Source of the DNA: Ifrita kowaldi
Taxonomy: Eukaryota > Chordata > Aves > Passeriformes > Cinclosomatidae
Assembly (NCBI GenBank): GCA_013398055.1
Contig: VZRS01000311.1
Coordinates: 1 to 64,000, forward strand
Reading direction: 5' to 3'
Length of the DNA stretch: 64,000 bases
Below, one piece after another: positions 1-14,164 of the stretch. The notes below the pieces were generated by a model that was given only the letters and a program-made list of their open reading frames with translations, searched no databases and was not told the DNA's origin. Numbering within the stretch: the stretch's first letter is position 1; every line of letters begins with the position of its first letter. Made by a program: the position numbers and the translations under genes.

Positions 1-3000
1 TTTAGCCAAACCGGCACACAGGGTCAGCTGTGAGGGCCATATTGTGCTACTCAACTTGAAGCAACATAGGCATGTGATCCTTTTTTCATTATTTCTCCAT
101 CCTTACTTTGTCTTACTTCTTAGTTGTATTTTCTGTGCCTTTGAAAAATTACATAATAAACTATTTTTCAGAAAGGCCATTTTATTTTATTAACCTATCT
201 GCAGTGAAATACAACTAACAGATACACTGATCTAAAAAAGGCTTTGGGGGCACATTTGTAATTTGATGAGCAAATGCAGAAGGAAGACCATTCAAACCTA
301 ATGCTATTGTCAATAACCTTTTCAAGAGCACTAACTATACAAAGCTCAGAAGACTAAGGAAGACACTGGGGAAAACTGAAGCTTCTGTGTTCAAATTCAA
401 GCAATGATGAAGACTGTTCTAATTTTGCAAAATTGCTGAAGTTGTGGCCAAGTGACTATAAATGAAAATCACAGCCAATAGTAAGCAGAGACTAACATAT
501 TTCCTTCCATTTCAAAATGAATTCCTATGTTGAGCACCTCCATAATGTTCTTTATATTCGTAAGTTACTTTGTTTTATGGGGTATTAAGTCCTACACCTG
601 TGTCTGCCAATCACACAGAGTTACAAAGATTTTTCTCTGAAGATACAAGCACTATACAGGTACAAGTGCTGGGAATTAATTTGCAGACACTCAAGAGAAG
701 CACAGTTGTACTTCAGAACTTCTCCCCATGAGTGCTGTATGTAAGCAGGTAGTTTAACCACTACATTAGGAATAAATCTTAACCTTTTAGCTTTAAAGCT
801 ATCTAAAGATACAATCACATTGCAATAAAAAGTCTCACTTGGAACCTGTATTTATTGTTACAGATAATCTTTATGGAGAACTGCAAGATTTGAGAGAAAA
901 AAAAATCCCCTTTCTCCAGCTATGTTCACAATTTGATAGTGACTTCTACAGTCAGTGTCACTCTTTTATTGATGATGAACTACAGCCTACTCACATAACC
1001 TTTCAGGAGTTCATGTATTTTTTTCCCCTAGATTGTGCAAGAGATTTTCATTAATCACTGAAGCAGAAAATCTGAAACTAAACAGGGAAACATAAACTTA
1101 CAAACAAAAAAATAATCCTCTATTAGACAATGGGTGAAGCCTCAGTGCAACTCCAAAGATGGGTAAATAAAACACAGAAGGAGAGTAAAAGTCTTTTAAA
1201 GGAAATCTAGTACATCCTAAATGTATAAATAAGTAAGTTGAAATTTTTTAAGATACACCGATTTTGGCTTTTTAGGCTGACTTTGCTGTAATTCAGACAG
1301 ATATATTGTCAAATATATTTGACATCTTTTATATCAGTGAACTGTACTTCAAATATTTTACTGGTGCATCCCTTCTGCCCACACTGTGAGCTCCACCTGG
1401 GATGAGAATCCATAATTTGCCTAAACACCCAAGTACATTCCTAAAATTCTTAGGAGTGAGAGAAATCACTTTAAAGCAAAATGGAATTAATCTTTGTATT
1501 ACCCCTCTCATTAAATTTCAAGTCTTCCCAAATGAGAGTCAGCAAGTCCAGCTCAGTGTTTCATGCACTACTTTTTGAACAAATATTGTGTGTGTTGTTT
1601 TATACTGCTGTTTTTAATTAGGACAAAGCAACAACAAAAAGTGAGGCAGCAATGTCTTTTGGGATGAGAGAGGAAATTTTGGTTCCAGATCCTTAGCAAC
1701 CAAAACATTGCTACACGGATTTTTCTTTCACACAGACAGCCAAGCCTCTAAATGAGTGAAAAGCTGGGGAAGGAATACAACATTTAAAAACAAAACTGAC
1801 CACCAGTCTTTCTGTTCTGCTTAATGCTTAAGTTAAGAGGGCGGTACAAGTAGAAGTGCTTAATGGAGTACAGAACTATGTGACAAATTGTAGACACAGA
1901 CACCAGATTTCATCACCTATATTGGTTCCCTTTATATTTACTGGAAATAAAAAGGCACTACTGCAAGAGTATGATGGACCCGAGAAGCTGCCATATGAAG
2001 CAGGAAGCAGTAAAATATATCTCTGAATCCTGCAGGACAGTTGAATATGACTTAAAAAGGATGAAGGAGCTACCATAGGGTAAAACTGATGCAAAACTAA
2101 AGGCCCAATGGGGAAGAATTAATGGGTGAACAGATTGCTGCTAAAAAATAAACTTAACCCAGAGTCCCACCTTCGCTACCTTAATGTTTCTATTTTAGAA
2201 GACTGTAAACTATCAAGAGCAGAATGCAAAACCTTTTATTTTCTATTCAGTATGATTCATGACACACTATCAGCTTCCTGTAGGTAACAGAATGGGACAG
2301 CTATTTACAGAAGAAAAACTTTAGGTGAACTTTGTTTAAAAAATGAACAGAGTGCACACAATTGCAACTTAACGCCTTAACACCTTTTGAATTACTCCTT
2401 TTAAAACTACTCATCAGAAAAGTCCCCACTGATACCCAGTCTTTTGCTAGTATTTGTGCCAGAGGCTGTGGAAATATTGTCAGAAGAGTTCCACTTTATA
2501 GAACTGAGTTTCTCTAACTCAAACTATTATAATACCAATTATTCACACATGAATACATTCACTTGCCTTCTAAATTGGCCAACTATTCATTCTATAATCT
2601 TCACATAACCTCTACAGATTTGCCAAAGGGATCTTAATTTCAGTTCTAGCTTCTGTCTGGTTTGCTTTTTTGTAAATCACTACTAAGCATTTTTAATGAC
2701 AATTAGTATCTGTCTGACCACAAGTCACACCTAACATTTCACTCGGGTTCACATGAAGTTGGTATCAAAACCAAATTTCCCCTGCTCTTTTTTCCCTTAT
2801 GCTGCACAGTCTATGCAGACAGCATTTTTTAAAGTGCTGTGTAATGCAATGCAAATAATCACTGAATACAAATTTACTCTACATTTTGTTAAGCAGTAGG
2901 TGAAGTTTCTCAATTCTTCCATTCCTATGTTAAGACAATTTCAGAGTCATCTGAAAGACCCACAAACAAGGCAGACGGCATTTCCCCTAGGCGTGATTTA

Positions 3001-6000
3001 AAAGAAATTCTGTACTGTCCTGACTTCAGAAGGACTAATCCTCTAAATTAAGTAAAATGAAACCTGTAGCAGACTTCCAGAAATTCTGAATTCTTGCCCA
3101 CTGACAGGTGCTGCTTGGAGATTCTCCAGTCAGATACACTAAGTAATGACAACATCTAGTGAAATAAGCACCAACCCTGTCCAGAGCAGAGCACAGTTCT
3201 TGGCTATTAAAGAGCACTGATAGTAAAAAACAAACAGACGCAAAAAAAAAAACCCTGAACAACCTGAACCAAAAAATTCAACTCCTTCCCACTTCCCTGA
3301 AGCATTTCTGCAAGACCTAGACATAATTGTGACCTTTCTGTTTAGTACGGTCTCAGGAAATGAGATTGCAAAAACATGGGTAAATGGTACAGAAGCTTCA
3401 GAGCTCAGGTATGCACTGTTGCTGTTCCCCAAATCCAGCAGCACGGTGACAGAACTGTAGACTACAGAGAAATAAAGTTAACAGTTGGAAAAGAAAGCAG
3501 GCATAATTACATGATTCAAAGACTGTCAATTATTAACAAGCAAGTCTGCTTCCCTTAATGTGGAAGAACCCTAATAAGAGGCAGCAAAGCAGAGATCTTT
3601 CTCTTGAAACTTCTGTAGTTTGACTACTACAGTACAGTGAGTGCAGCACAGTATTCAAGGCTAACAAGTTCACTTTATGCAGCAGAAAAAACCCTTCCAT
3701 GCTTCCACACTGCTTAAAACCCACCAGAGAATGTGAATCCTCTGTCAGTAAATGATAAAACTGACATCCATCAAACAGCAAATCCTTTGTTGTTACTTTA
3801 TTTCATGAAGAATTCCTGGGGATTAAAACCCAAAGAAGATTCTCACGGCAAGCAAGATCACCATGGATCTAGATTTTCAGTCTGCAGCATCAAGAACCAC
3901 TTAAAGCAATTTACATGTTTTAAGTTTTTCTTCCATGATCGAAATCCTCAACACCTTTCTTGTCTTGTGTGTAAAGTAACTCAAAACCTTGAGAAAGCAC
4001 TTAAAACCAGCAACTTACACTCTCTTATGCAGCATCCAGGATATCTATGTACCTGTCACAGTAGTTTAGCTGCTTCCAGTAGTTCCACATTCCTTACCAA
4101 GAGGCACTAAATAGCCCACTTGAAAGTCTCTGGAGTTTCTACTCACAAAGTCCCAAACTGCAGTCAGAGATAAGCAGCAAGAAAGAACAGATCACAGTTC
4201 CACAGTGGCTTAAAAAGCAAAGTGAGGCGCCAGCTTCCACTAACAAAGCCATTTCTCCCTCCAAAGCCAGCTATAGCATTTCCACTGCCTCATTTGGGCC
4301 GGCACTACTGTTCCTGCAGTAAAACAGATAAGGGAACTAAATCCATCTGAAACATTAGGTTGTTGGGTTTTTTCTGGGTTAGTTTTCAACATCTTTGGCT
4401 GAGCTTTCCAACTCATGAATGACAGTGCTGGCACAGGGAACACAGTGGAAATATGCCACCAGTGACAAGACAAGACAGCCTCTTTAGTAGTGACTTGCAA
4501 TTTTACCAGCTTTAAGTGACTGTGGAACTAATCCCTAAAAGATGTCATTTTCTTCACCTAGGATGGAGGGAAGCACAGAGCTGACAAACACACGAAAAGA
4601 ACTGCATGCAACAACTTAACATATTTATGATCTTTATCAGTTTATATAACAGCTTATGTTTTGTAAACAAATACTCAAAGAACCTGGGCATTTCTACTCA
4701 ACAAGGAAGAGTCAAGTTTCATAAGGAGGATTTGAAATGGGTACCAAACCAATCCTGGCTGCAGCCTTCCCAGTATTTTCTTCCCCAGTCAACTGTATTG
4801 CCCTACCATCCCCTGTGATACTCTCCACTCAAGCTATTCCCAATATCTCTCACGGAACTACCCCCCTGCCTCCTGTTCCTCCCCACCCCAGCTGAACAGG
4901 ACACAGGACACACTCCCTCTGAGGTGTGCATGCCATGCCTGGCCAATGCCGTGCTTCACCTGCTCAGCTACCATTTTCAATCTATCACCTTTTCCTGCAG
5001 TAGACACGTGAATTTGTCCAGCTACCAATTTTCACAAAAACTGCAGGAACCTAATCTTTCAGCTCTCAACTCCTGTCAAATCTGTCTGAACTCTGCTAAA
5101 TGATTCAGAAGTTATTAGGGGAGCAGAGATGGACAGAGAGCACAGGTATGATTTTCTTGGGAAACCAAGAAAAAATATAATTTACATGAAACCAGAGAAA
5201 TTATGTTAGTAAAATACATGGCAAGACAGTCACACTGGAAAATTAAACAGGTAAATGAAGTCAAAAGAGAAGAGACAATCAGATTAATGTCACCTGTGGA
5301 GGTAATTTTTAGACTTTCTACCTCTATAGATCTGCTCATTTCCCCTCTGCTGATTAGCTCTGTTCAATAGCAAATATTCCAGCTATACAAATCCTTGGTA
5401 CCTTCAGTTGGCTATTAAGGACTAGGGAATGACACCTTCCTGCTGCAAGAGAGCCATGAACAAACACAAGAAGGAATCATGGCTACTGGGTGGTTTCTCT
5501 GTCAAGGAAGCAAAATCTGAAGTTAATAAATGGGTAATAATCCCAAGAAAATCCATGACTTCTGCAGACAGAAACACTAAGTCAGAAACACTAAGTTTTA
5601 ACACAATTTAAAGCAAACATTGCTACAGTCTTCAATCTATCTGTTCTGAAAACTGTTTTTATTACATCACTTGTGCATACCACTTAGAAGGAAAAAAAAC
5701 CCAAAACTATTTCAGAAGATCTTTTTAGCATGTTTATAAGAAAGGTGATGATAATGCTTTCAAGGAAACCTCCTAAGGAGAGGCTGAGCCATCTTGCATT
5801 ACTGAGTTATAAAAAAGAGAACAAGAGAATATTAAAAAGTCACTGATCAGGTAAATTGTAGAACCCACTTAGCCGTCTGTCAGAGAAAAAGACACTTGAT
5901 TAATTCAACAGGCAGGTATTTAATAGTGATGAAAGAAAATTTCTTTGTCACTGGATATCACCCAGTTCAAAAGTTTGAAGGGATACCAAAAAAAGAAGAG

Positions 6001-9000
6001 GCAGTCAAGATTTATTAGAACTCTCACAAATTCACTAAACTGCATTTTAAATTAGAAGGATTAAAAAGCCTATGGGGTTTAAAAGAACTGTTAACCAACT
6101 TGGAATCATCAGCTACGCTGGTATTTCCTTCAAAATCAGGCATGAAAAAAAATATTTCTCAAATGTTTGCAACTTTCTTTTAAAGCATCTGGTTGACGAC
6201 AGCATCAGATACAAAACATCAAACTACTCCCATCCAGAATGCCAACTCCTACGCTACCCAGAACAAAATGACAAAGAAACAAAAAGAGACAGTTGTTCCA
6301 GCTCTGAGTAAAGATACCCTCACATTCCAGAAAATCTTTTTTAATGGTGTTTATCAAGTAACAGTACTTGCCTCTATATCAAGTGAGTATTAATCCAAGT
6401 CAAATCTGGAAAGCAGGAGGAGAAAACAAAAGAGTAGCAAATGTAGACTAAGTGACAAAACAGCAGCACCTAGGAATTTCATGTTAGCGTCTGGATGACT
6501 GTTGATTTGCCAATATCCAAATTCAGAACCAGACCAGAAGGGAGAAAATAGTTCAAATAACCAAAACCATATGGCATCTGGTCTGCCGTGTCCTTTGATA
6601 AGGCGCTGCTGCAGTCACAGAAGCCTAAAGCACAGCAGTCACTGACACCACTGTACAGAGAGGTCAGAGAAGAGACACTAAACAGATGAAAATCAGACAA
6701 AGACTGAGAATTACATGGTTTCTGAGAAAGACTGTAAATGAAAGATCTTTTCTTTCTAAAAATCATTTTAAAAAGTACTCCAGGCAAAACAAAAGCCTTT
6801 CCATGATACAGCAGAAACAAAGTGTTCCATAGGACAGCAAAGATCCCCATTTGGGGAGGGAAAAAGCAAACCGAAAACCAACCAACCAAAAAAATCCAAC
6901 ACAAAAAAGCACAGAAAATATTACTTATTTAGAAACAATATTTTCTGCCATAGGTTTTTAGATCCTTGCTTGGTATCCCTACAGTTCTTTCTAGAGAGAT
7001 CACTAATCACTTAAATTACTGGGAAAAGTTAGCACTGTGTTAACTTCATATTTCATAAAATGACTTTTATATAAAACTCATATTTTTAATAGTTTGCATA
7101 ACACAAAGGATTTAAATTTTCTTTATTTGCTCCAAATGCCATTTTCACAGCTATGCTATTTATCATATGGCATAGAAGACATCTTCTCTATGAAGAAAAC
7201 ATAAAATCTGCAGTCTATCACTACAATATATTATCATTAAATGCTGCAAAAAAAAGATAAGAATGCAAAGCCAAATCTTCCCCACAGAGTTTATTTATAC
7301 GTAACACTAAAGGAAGCGAGTGCAAGACAGTAAAATGGTACGTACCGTGCCCCATCTACTGGCAGAATAGAGCAGTTGGATACAGTTTTATTATACAGCA
7401 TCCCAATGATTAAAGAGATGCTAATGCTTTATGAGCTAACATGTATCTAAACCGCTTAATTTAGCAAACACATCAAACTGCAGACTGCTGGTAGTTTAGT
7501 TTTCCACACAGCTCCATAGAAAGGCAAAATAAGACCCTTCCCAGCAATGCCCAGTGACAAGAGGCAATGGGCAGAGACTGAAATACAAGACACTCAAAAT
7601 TAAAAAAATAAATTATTGGTTGTGGCCAAGCACTACAAGAAGTTCCCTAGGCATGACACGGAGCCTCCATTTTTGGAGGTGTTCAAAACACAAGTGGACA
7701 AAGCCTCGAGCAACCAGCTCTGAGGGGAGCAACACTAGAAGATCTCCAGAGGTTCTCTCCAACCACTGTAATTCTGTGATTCTGTAATCATAAAACTGCT
7801 TATATGACTTCTGACATATGTCCCATTTTAAGTTCCCACCACAATACCTGCACTTTTCTCAAAACACACAGTTAACAATGGAAATATTTTAAAATTGTGA
7901 CAGAACTTCCCCAAACAGATTTTCAGCAGCTCCTAGCAATGCAATACTTTTAAAACTCATCTATCCTGTGAGACTCAATCCATGCAGCTGTACCTTCAAC
8001 AAGGGAAATGGAAGTTGCAGATGAAATGTAACTCAGGAACATGTATCACCATGCCTTCACACAGAAAAATTATTTGTGCTCCCCATTTCCAACAGCCCAT
8101 CTGGTCTAATCAAATTAACAAAGTATCTAAAATACATCAGAAAAAATTAAATAATTCACAAAATAACAGGCAACTAAAAAACTAAATAAAGTTTTATACA
8201 AAATATATAACCTCAGAAAGCAAACCAACACAATCCCAACTCTCACTCTCTACTGTACTCGCCCTGAGCAGGTCCTTAAATTGGGCAAGGTTGCTGCACT
8301 GTCTGCAGTCCACCCTGTTTTTAGAGAAGATACTTAACAATAATTTCTTTTAGAGTTCTCAGGTTTGTCATCTGAATTAACCTTTTTGCAGCTATTTTCT
8401 ACGATACTGTGACAACAAAGCTCCTAAAAAATAGTAATAACTCATCAAGAAAATAATGTTATGATTGGTGATTTTTTCCTTGGAGTCCTCTAAGGGAAAA
8501 AACTAATCCAAGTTCAAACAGCAGAAAACATGCAATATTTCCAGAATTATTAACTGAAAAGTACAGTTTTATCCTGTTGAATTAAAATACTTAAATAATT
8601 TTTCTTGGTACTCTGATTGTGCAACACCTTATAGTCTTACAATAAAACATAGCATTTCTTGACCACAAAAAAAATTCTATTCTCCCTCTAAAATAATCTC
8701 TGTTCAGAAATCCCTTCTCTAAACTTACTTCTTCCATTCAAACAATCACAATCCACAGTTCCATTTGCTGCTATTTGAGCTCCCCACAATCTGCCCAGTC
8801 ACGCTCTCACCCTTCTCTAGTTTATCCTCCAAGTATCCTTTTAAGACTGCTTCTCTTCCTGATTTCCAGTCTCTGCTGAACTGACCACATTAATCTTCAA
8901 GAGTGCCCATGTACTACTGGAATTCTTTCTGCAGATTTCTGATTGCTCATCAATTCCTGGTTCTCTCTCGTGATTACTAGATGCATCACATCCCTCCTGG

Positions 9001-10588
9001 ACTAGTTACCTTTTTCAGGCTCAGTCTTAAAAGGCAGATTTTCATTTGATCATAGTCCCAAATACCACTAAGCCTCACATTTTCTTGCCTTCCAAGCTAG
9101 ATCATGAAAATACCAACAGGATCAGTGCCTTTACAGTAACTTTGTTGTTTGCACAGAGACACTGGCAATTTCCTGCAGCTGATAGCTTGAGTTTTCAAAC
9201 AACTGCTGCTGCCTCCACAACAGAGGGGACGTGAGAGAGGCAGCACAGCTGCTTTGGATCCAAGTCACCAGCAAGGCTGCTCTTCCCCTTCCCAAGGGAT
9301 GTCCAGCTTGGAGGTCTATAAACCCCACCGTCTGCTGCTCAGCATGCACAGCCAGCAAAGTGCTCTGTAGAGCAGCCAGAGGGAGAATCTCCATCCTGGA
9401 CTTTACAGGGAATGAAAAAAAAAAATTTAGAATCCCTTCCCTCCACTCTCTGTTTTTGCATGAGCTGCCAAATGAATGAAGAACAGCTTGGATCCAAATC
9501 ATCAATTTATTATATAACAATTTATTCTAACCATAATTCCATATGATTGACTTTAATTCCTTTAACGGAAGAAATTACAGCTTCGGGAAATAAAACCATA
9601 CACCTCTAATTAATTAAACCATTTGACATCAACACTATCATTCATATATAAACAATGTTCATCTCTGGGCAGTTATCACCATGCCTAGAAAACGATTTCT
9701 CATCAAGGAAAAGCACTATGAAGGAGAGCACAAAGACCAAAATGAAAATTTGTCTGCTTCAATCTCTCAGTTTGCCACCAATCAGCAATAATTGATAATG
9801 CTAACAATAATATATTAACAATGGACTCCACACCTTCAACAGGACAGCCAGGCACAACTATCAGAACGTCCCTCATACTCACTTTCTCTCATAGTCCTTA
9901 TTTTCTTTATAATGAAAGTATCTGCTATGTATTCACCAGCTCTAATCAACTTACCTCTTGAAAATAATTAGCAGTGCCTCTGATTACCCAATCACACCTC
10001 ACAACCCTAGAGATCTTGATCACTTAACTGGATTAATTCAGTAGGCTCCAGGAAGTGTATCTTAACATCCTCCAGTAATGGTGACTGACTATTGAAAACC
10101 ATTGCCATAAAGGAAAATACAGTTAAATTTGCAATCTGTTCCCTAGTTTTCAGCATGACACTGAATGTATTAAAGGCAGGAACTGAATGTAGCGCATGGG
10201 AGAGAGTATTAAGCAGTGTAGAGGTATTTACCTGCTAATACACAGAGAGTAAATAAACCTGAAAACTCATCAAACTACTGAAAAGTGTTCTTCTTATTGA
10301 TCTGAATTGTCATACTGAAAACAGTCTGCTACAATGAAAAATGCAAAATACTCATACTGCACTAGAAAAATAGTTGTTCTTTACCACAAAACCAGAAATC
10401 CTGCTTCTTTACAACATCTTGGCCAGAGATTTTATGTACTCATAAAAGGAGTATTTCTTAAAGTTCCATGTGTTTCGTGCCTACAATTACTTCTGGAGAT
10501 AATCCGTAAGCAGCAGTAGAGACACATTTCGAATGTCTGCCATTGAAAGGACTTCTAATTTTGCACAATTATCACCCAAGGTACTTAC
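1..10588 (-). other. ATAD2B: Intron 24 of ATAD2B (partial, to left edge)
   Basis: At least 10.6 kb of AT-rich intron. I searched the minus strand for the expected continuation after KCA (a basic RVRRKSRRRS-type segment) and found nothing. The only clear repeat is a CR1 fragment near 7.55-7.79 kb. Stretches 4.85-4.95 kb and 9.2-9.4 kb are locally GC-raised but show nothing I can name. The open frames here (for example 3733-4110 on the plus strand and 6479-6904 on the minus strand) look like chance. Confidence 0.8.
7548..7790 (+). repeat. CR1 LINE 3' fragment
   Basis: The sequence runs GACAAGAGGCAATGGGCAGA, then a degenerate middle, TTTTTGGAGGTGTTCAAAAC, GATCTCCAGAGGTTCTCTCC and ends CTGTAATTCTGTGATTCTGT. 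This is the order of landmarks in the 3' end of bird CR1 elements, including the terminal ATTCTGTG-type octamers. It is strongly 5' truncated and diverged, and lies in sense on the plus strand. Confidence 0.9.
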
Positions 10589-10726
10589 AAGCACATTTAT
10601 TTGCAGAGTTGGGCCACACAGCCATGGTGGGTTTTTGTTTGTTCCGAAATGCCTCTTCAACTCTGGCTTCTGTTTTCCGTACCGTGGAACCATGAGGATT
10701 TACCTGTTCTGCTGGCACTGATAAGC
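10589..10726 (-). CDS. ATAD2B: ATAD2B exon 24 (start of C-terminal extension)
   Basis: This exon encodes GLSVPAEQVNPHGSTVRKTE then ARVEEAFRNKQKPTMAVWPN and SANKCA. It matches human LSVTSEQINPHSTGARKTETRVEEAFRHKQ with moderate divergence. Acceptor GCATGCAG, donor GCTT|GTAAGT (strong). It is the last exon found: the following basic segment (RVRRKSRRRS in human) and the stop codon are not present between 1 and 10588. Confidence 0.93.
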
Positions 10727-11871
10727 CTGCATGCAAAAGACAACCATACCTATTTAAATAAACCAAGCTGCAAGAAACAACTGAATCAAAGAAGAAACTT
10801 GGAACACCATACTGCAATACGAATACCTCCATTAATATTTAGCTGGACATTCAAAATAAAGATTCAAATCAAGAATATTTGGTTTCTACTGACAAAACAA
10901 CTTACTGGTTGTATGGTCTTAAACCGTCAGCTCTGATGGACTAGGAAAATGTGACTGTCTCTCACACTTGGGTCCCCAAAGATTGACTCTTCTATCCATA
11001 TTGCCTCTACGAGTAAATCCTTACCGACCATTTCAATTTTTTCCTTTTTTTTAACAGATAATTTTAAAATAAGTGGCAATTCATAATGGCATTGTATGCC
11101 ACATCAAAAAGAGAACCTGACTAAGAACCTTGTATTGCCACTGTGATCTATGTTATGCAAAATGGGTCCATTTCAGAGTCAATATGACCTCTTAAATTAA
11201 GAAAATGCAATTCTGCTTTTAACAAAAAGTATGGTTTGCTTCCTGTAATATAACTTCATCTCATAGCTTCTACTGCTTCATAGGCTTTTTAATTAAATTC
11301 TAAAAAGGCAAACTTTCATAATGGTTAAGCGCATTTTAAAGACATAAATGAATACCTGAAGTTTTGTTATTTGTGAACTAAAATTTCTTGTCCAAAATGG
11401 TCTTCAAAATGTCATACCATGTCTCCAGCAGAAACCAAAACCAAGTGATCAAGAGCTGACAAGAAGCTCCAAAATTGATGGATGCAGAAATTAAAAGATT
11501 CACACAGAAACTTTCATCTCACAATTAATAATTACAGCATAGGCTTCTAGGTACTATTATAAAAATTTTAAACTGCATATCAAACATATTTCATTATTCA
11601 AAACAACTATCACTTCTATCTTTTCATTTGCTGGTCTCACAAGAAGTTCCAGATTTCAATAATCTATTTATAGTTCTTAATTTACCAGCTTAAAACTTGC
11701 TGTCCTTAGGTCTAACATCTTTCAACAGCACCTCATTTCAGCAATAGAGGAACAAGAAATTCTAGTTAGACTTCTATATACTGATTTCATTGTACAATTT
11801 ATCTTCCTGTTACACTGCAGTACTTTTGAGATCGCTCACCAGTCACAGTACTAAGTAAAAACGGCAGATGT

Positions 11872-11945
11872 GTTTAAAAACAAACAAACCAACCAAAAAC
11901 AAAACAAAAACAAGCAAAAAAGCAAACGAACAAAAAAAAACCAAC
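11872..11945. repeat. A-rich low-complexity tract (CAAA/CCAA-like)
   Basis: A run of A with spaced C, G and CC (AAACAAACAAACCAACC-like), ending in AAAAAAAAACCAACAC. It encodes only poly-lysine/asparagine-like chance peptide. Confidence 0.85.
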
Positions 11946-13503
11946 ACACCCTACAAGGTCACCGGAAAAGTTGGGGGGAAAAGCAATGTAGAAAATACCT
12001 TCCATTTTACAACTATGTAAGATTGCTAAATAACTTGCTAATAAAATTGTGAAGAAAATGGATATGGAGCTTTTTAGCCTTTTTCATCCCTTGCTTAAAC
12101 TGCCCTGAAACAGGTACATGTCAAACTCTAGATGAGCAGATGCACTGTGATTGTCCTGATCTGCTGTCTTGCTGAGGACATTCTTCAGAGCAAAATGAGA
12201 ATAATAGCAGAGCATTCACATCCCTTCCATCCATTACAATGACCAGTGCCAAGACTACATTCCTGACGTGTTACCGTCCAGGTGTTCTGCACCACCACAA
12301 TCTTTGACACAACTCCTGATCCCTCATGTTTGCCTTACAGCATGAGGCTTCCTCAGACCTCAAGAGCTTGATATATTTTCCTCTGTTCATAAACAGTTAA
12401 TCTAACACAGCTTCTTCCATGCATTCCAAGTCTTTTGGACTTGCTTTGGATAGCATTCCTTGCTAACCCCATCAGTGATCTTAGCCTTGTACATTCTACA
12501 GCTGGACCAACTGCAGAGCTCAGTTGTCATTGAAACCACCAAGTGTTGTCCAGAAGCACAAGCATCTTCAAGTGTCACCCGCAGGTACCTGTGACACTGT
12601 AACAGTTTCCATGCCAATGTACTGAATTCACTTTGAATCCTGCCCGCTCCTGTCCGTGAGCTGTTTTCTCCCACAAACTGGTGCTGCTCATCACACACCT
12701 GTACCTGAAGGCCCACTTACCATCATCTCACACCAATGGTACCTGCTTTTTATGGTTTAACAAGTTCATTGCATGATACCATCAGTCTTCATTATGACTT
12801 AAGACACTGCCCTTCTTTCAACAGAGTCTGCAGGCTTTGTCCCCAGAAATATCTATTACTGGGCCACTGCAACTAAAAGGAGGGCAGCATTCCAGGTCTT
12901 GAAAACTTGCAAGAAAGCACTACAAGCCATAGAGTCATTCTCTGTAACAAAGAGCTCTCACAAACATTTACTTTAACCTTGGAAGCAATAACCTTTGACA
13001 GTCATGGGGACTTGGATAATTAACTGAGCACAGCTCACAGCATGACACTGCGGCCAGAATTGTGAATATTCTTATAGTTCTAATAGAAAAGTACAGAGGA
13101 CAAATGAAGGCATTATATTAGGTCTGTTTTACAACCACGGCGAATTACAATTGGTTCATTTATCCACAATTCAAGACACACATTGGAAGCTTGCACAAAA
13201 TTAGACAAAAACATGCATGACTGAATAGGAAAATAAAAAGAACTGTATCCATTTTAACCTGAAGAAGAGAAAGCCTATAGACACTTGCATAGTTCAAAGA
13301 AATTTATTAATAAAGAGTCCTCAGTCTACCGACAGAAGTATTTCAAGAACCAGCAGCTGAAAGGTAAGACCAGCCAATTCAACCTAGAAATCAAATAATG
13401 GAGCTTTATACCAAAGCAGGAAACAACTTGCCAAGGTAAAGCTGGAATTATTGAAATCAGTAATCCCTAAATCAGCACGAAATTTTGTTCTAATGTTATA
13501 GTC

Positions 13504-13689
13504 CAGTGATTTTCAACCTTTTTCAACTTTCAAAACTTTAAAACTTTTCCATGGAGGTAGACTCTTTTCATGTAAACAGAACACCGTTCCCACACCAGGA
13601 GTATGTTTGGACTTTTGATAACTTTCCCTGGTCACTTTAGAAGCTGTACACAGACTTGGACATCTATGGACTACAAGTTGAAACCAACT
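13504..13689. mobile_element. hAT-like non-autonomous DNA transposon relic
   Basis: The left end reads CAGTGATTTTCAACCT, and the reverse complement of the right end reads CAGTTGGTTTCAACTT; these agree at 12 of 16 positions and start with the CAG typical of hAT termini. The interior (CCATGGAGGTAGACTC, GGACATCTATGGACTACAAG) resembles the CAGTGGTTTTCAACCT-type ancient elements of vertebrates. No clean 8-base target duplication is visible, as expected for great age. About 186 bases, no coding capacity. Confidence 0.6.
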
Positions 13690-14164
13690 GCATTAACTCG
13701 GTAGGGGGCTATATTTCCCAATTCTGTGCTGTTAAGATCGTCAACATCATGCTCCCTTCAATGTGGATGTAAGGGTTGTTTCTTATTAAAAAAAAAATCA
13801 ATATATTATCTCCAAAACTACACGTGTATACATGCCAGGGTGAACTGAAAATCCAGTGGTTTAAATGCCATTCTCCCTTATAATTCTTACTATACTGTAT
13901 TACAGGCACTTTCAGAACACAGCTCTGGTTCTACCACATCCACATAAGAACCCAACATTTACCTGTTCACCAGGTTCTATAATACTGTCTGTAATAGCAG
14001 GCAATGTATCCCTCTTCTGGGAAGAATGATGGTGTTTTATCAGACCAGCTCATACAATAGGAAAAAGTAGAAGAGTTTCAAGTTCAGTCACCCTTTAACC
14101 TGCACTGTCTGAATCTGACATGCATTCTGTATTTCATCTTAAATTTAAATGTTTATGTCGAGAT

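Noticed and set aside
3733..4110. Plus-strand 125-codon open frame
   Set aside because: Low-complexity serine- and histidine-rich chance peptide with no family resemblance, inside intron 24.
6479..6904. Minus-strand 141-codon open frame (longest in the window)
   Set aside because: The hydrophobic and aromatic content comes from T-rich reverse-complement sequence; it lacks splice sites that would join ATAD2B and does not match the expected C-terminal residues.
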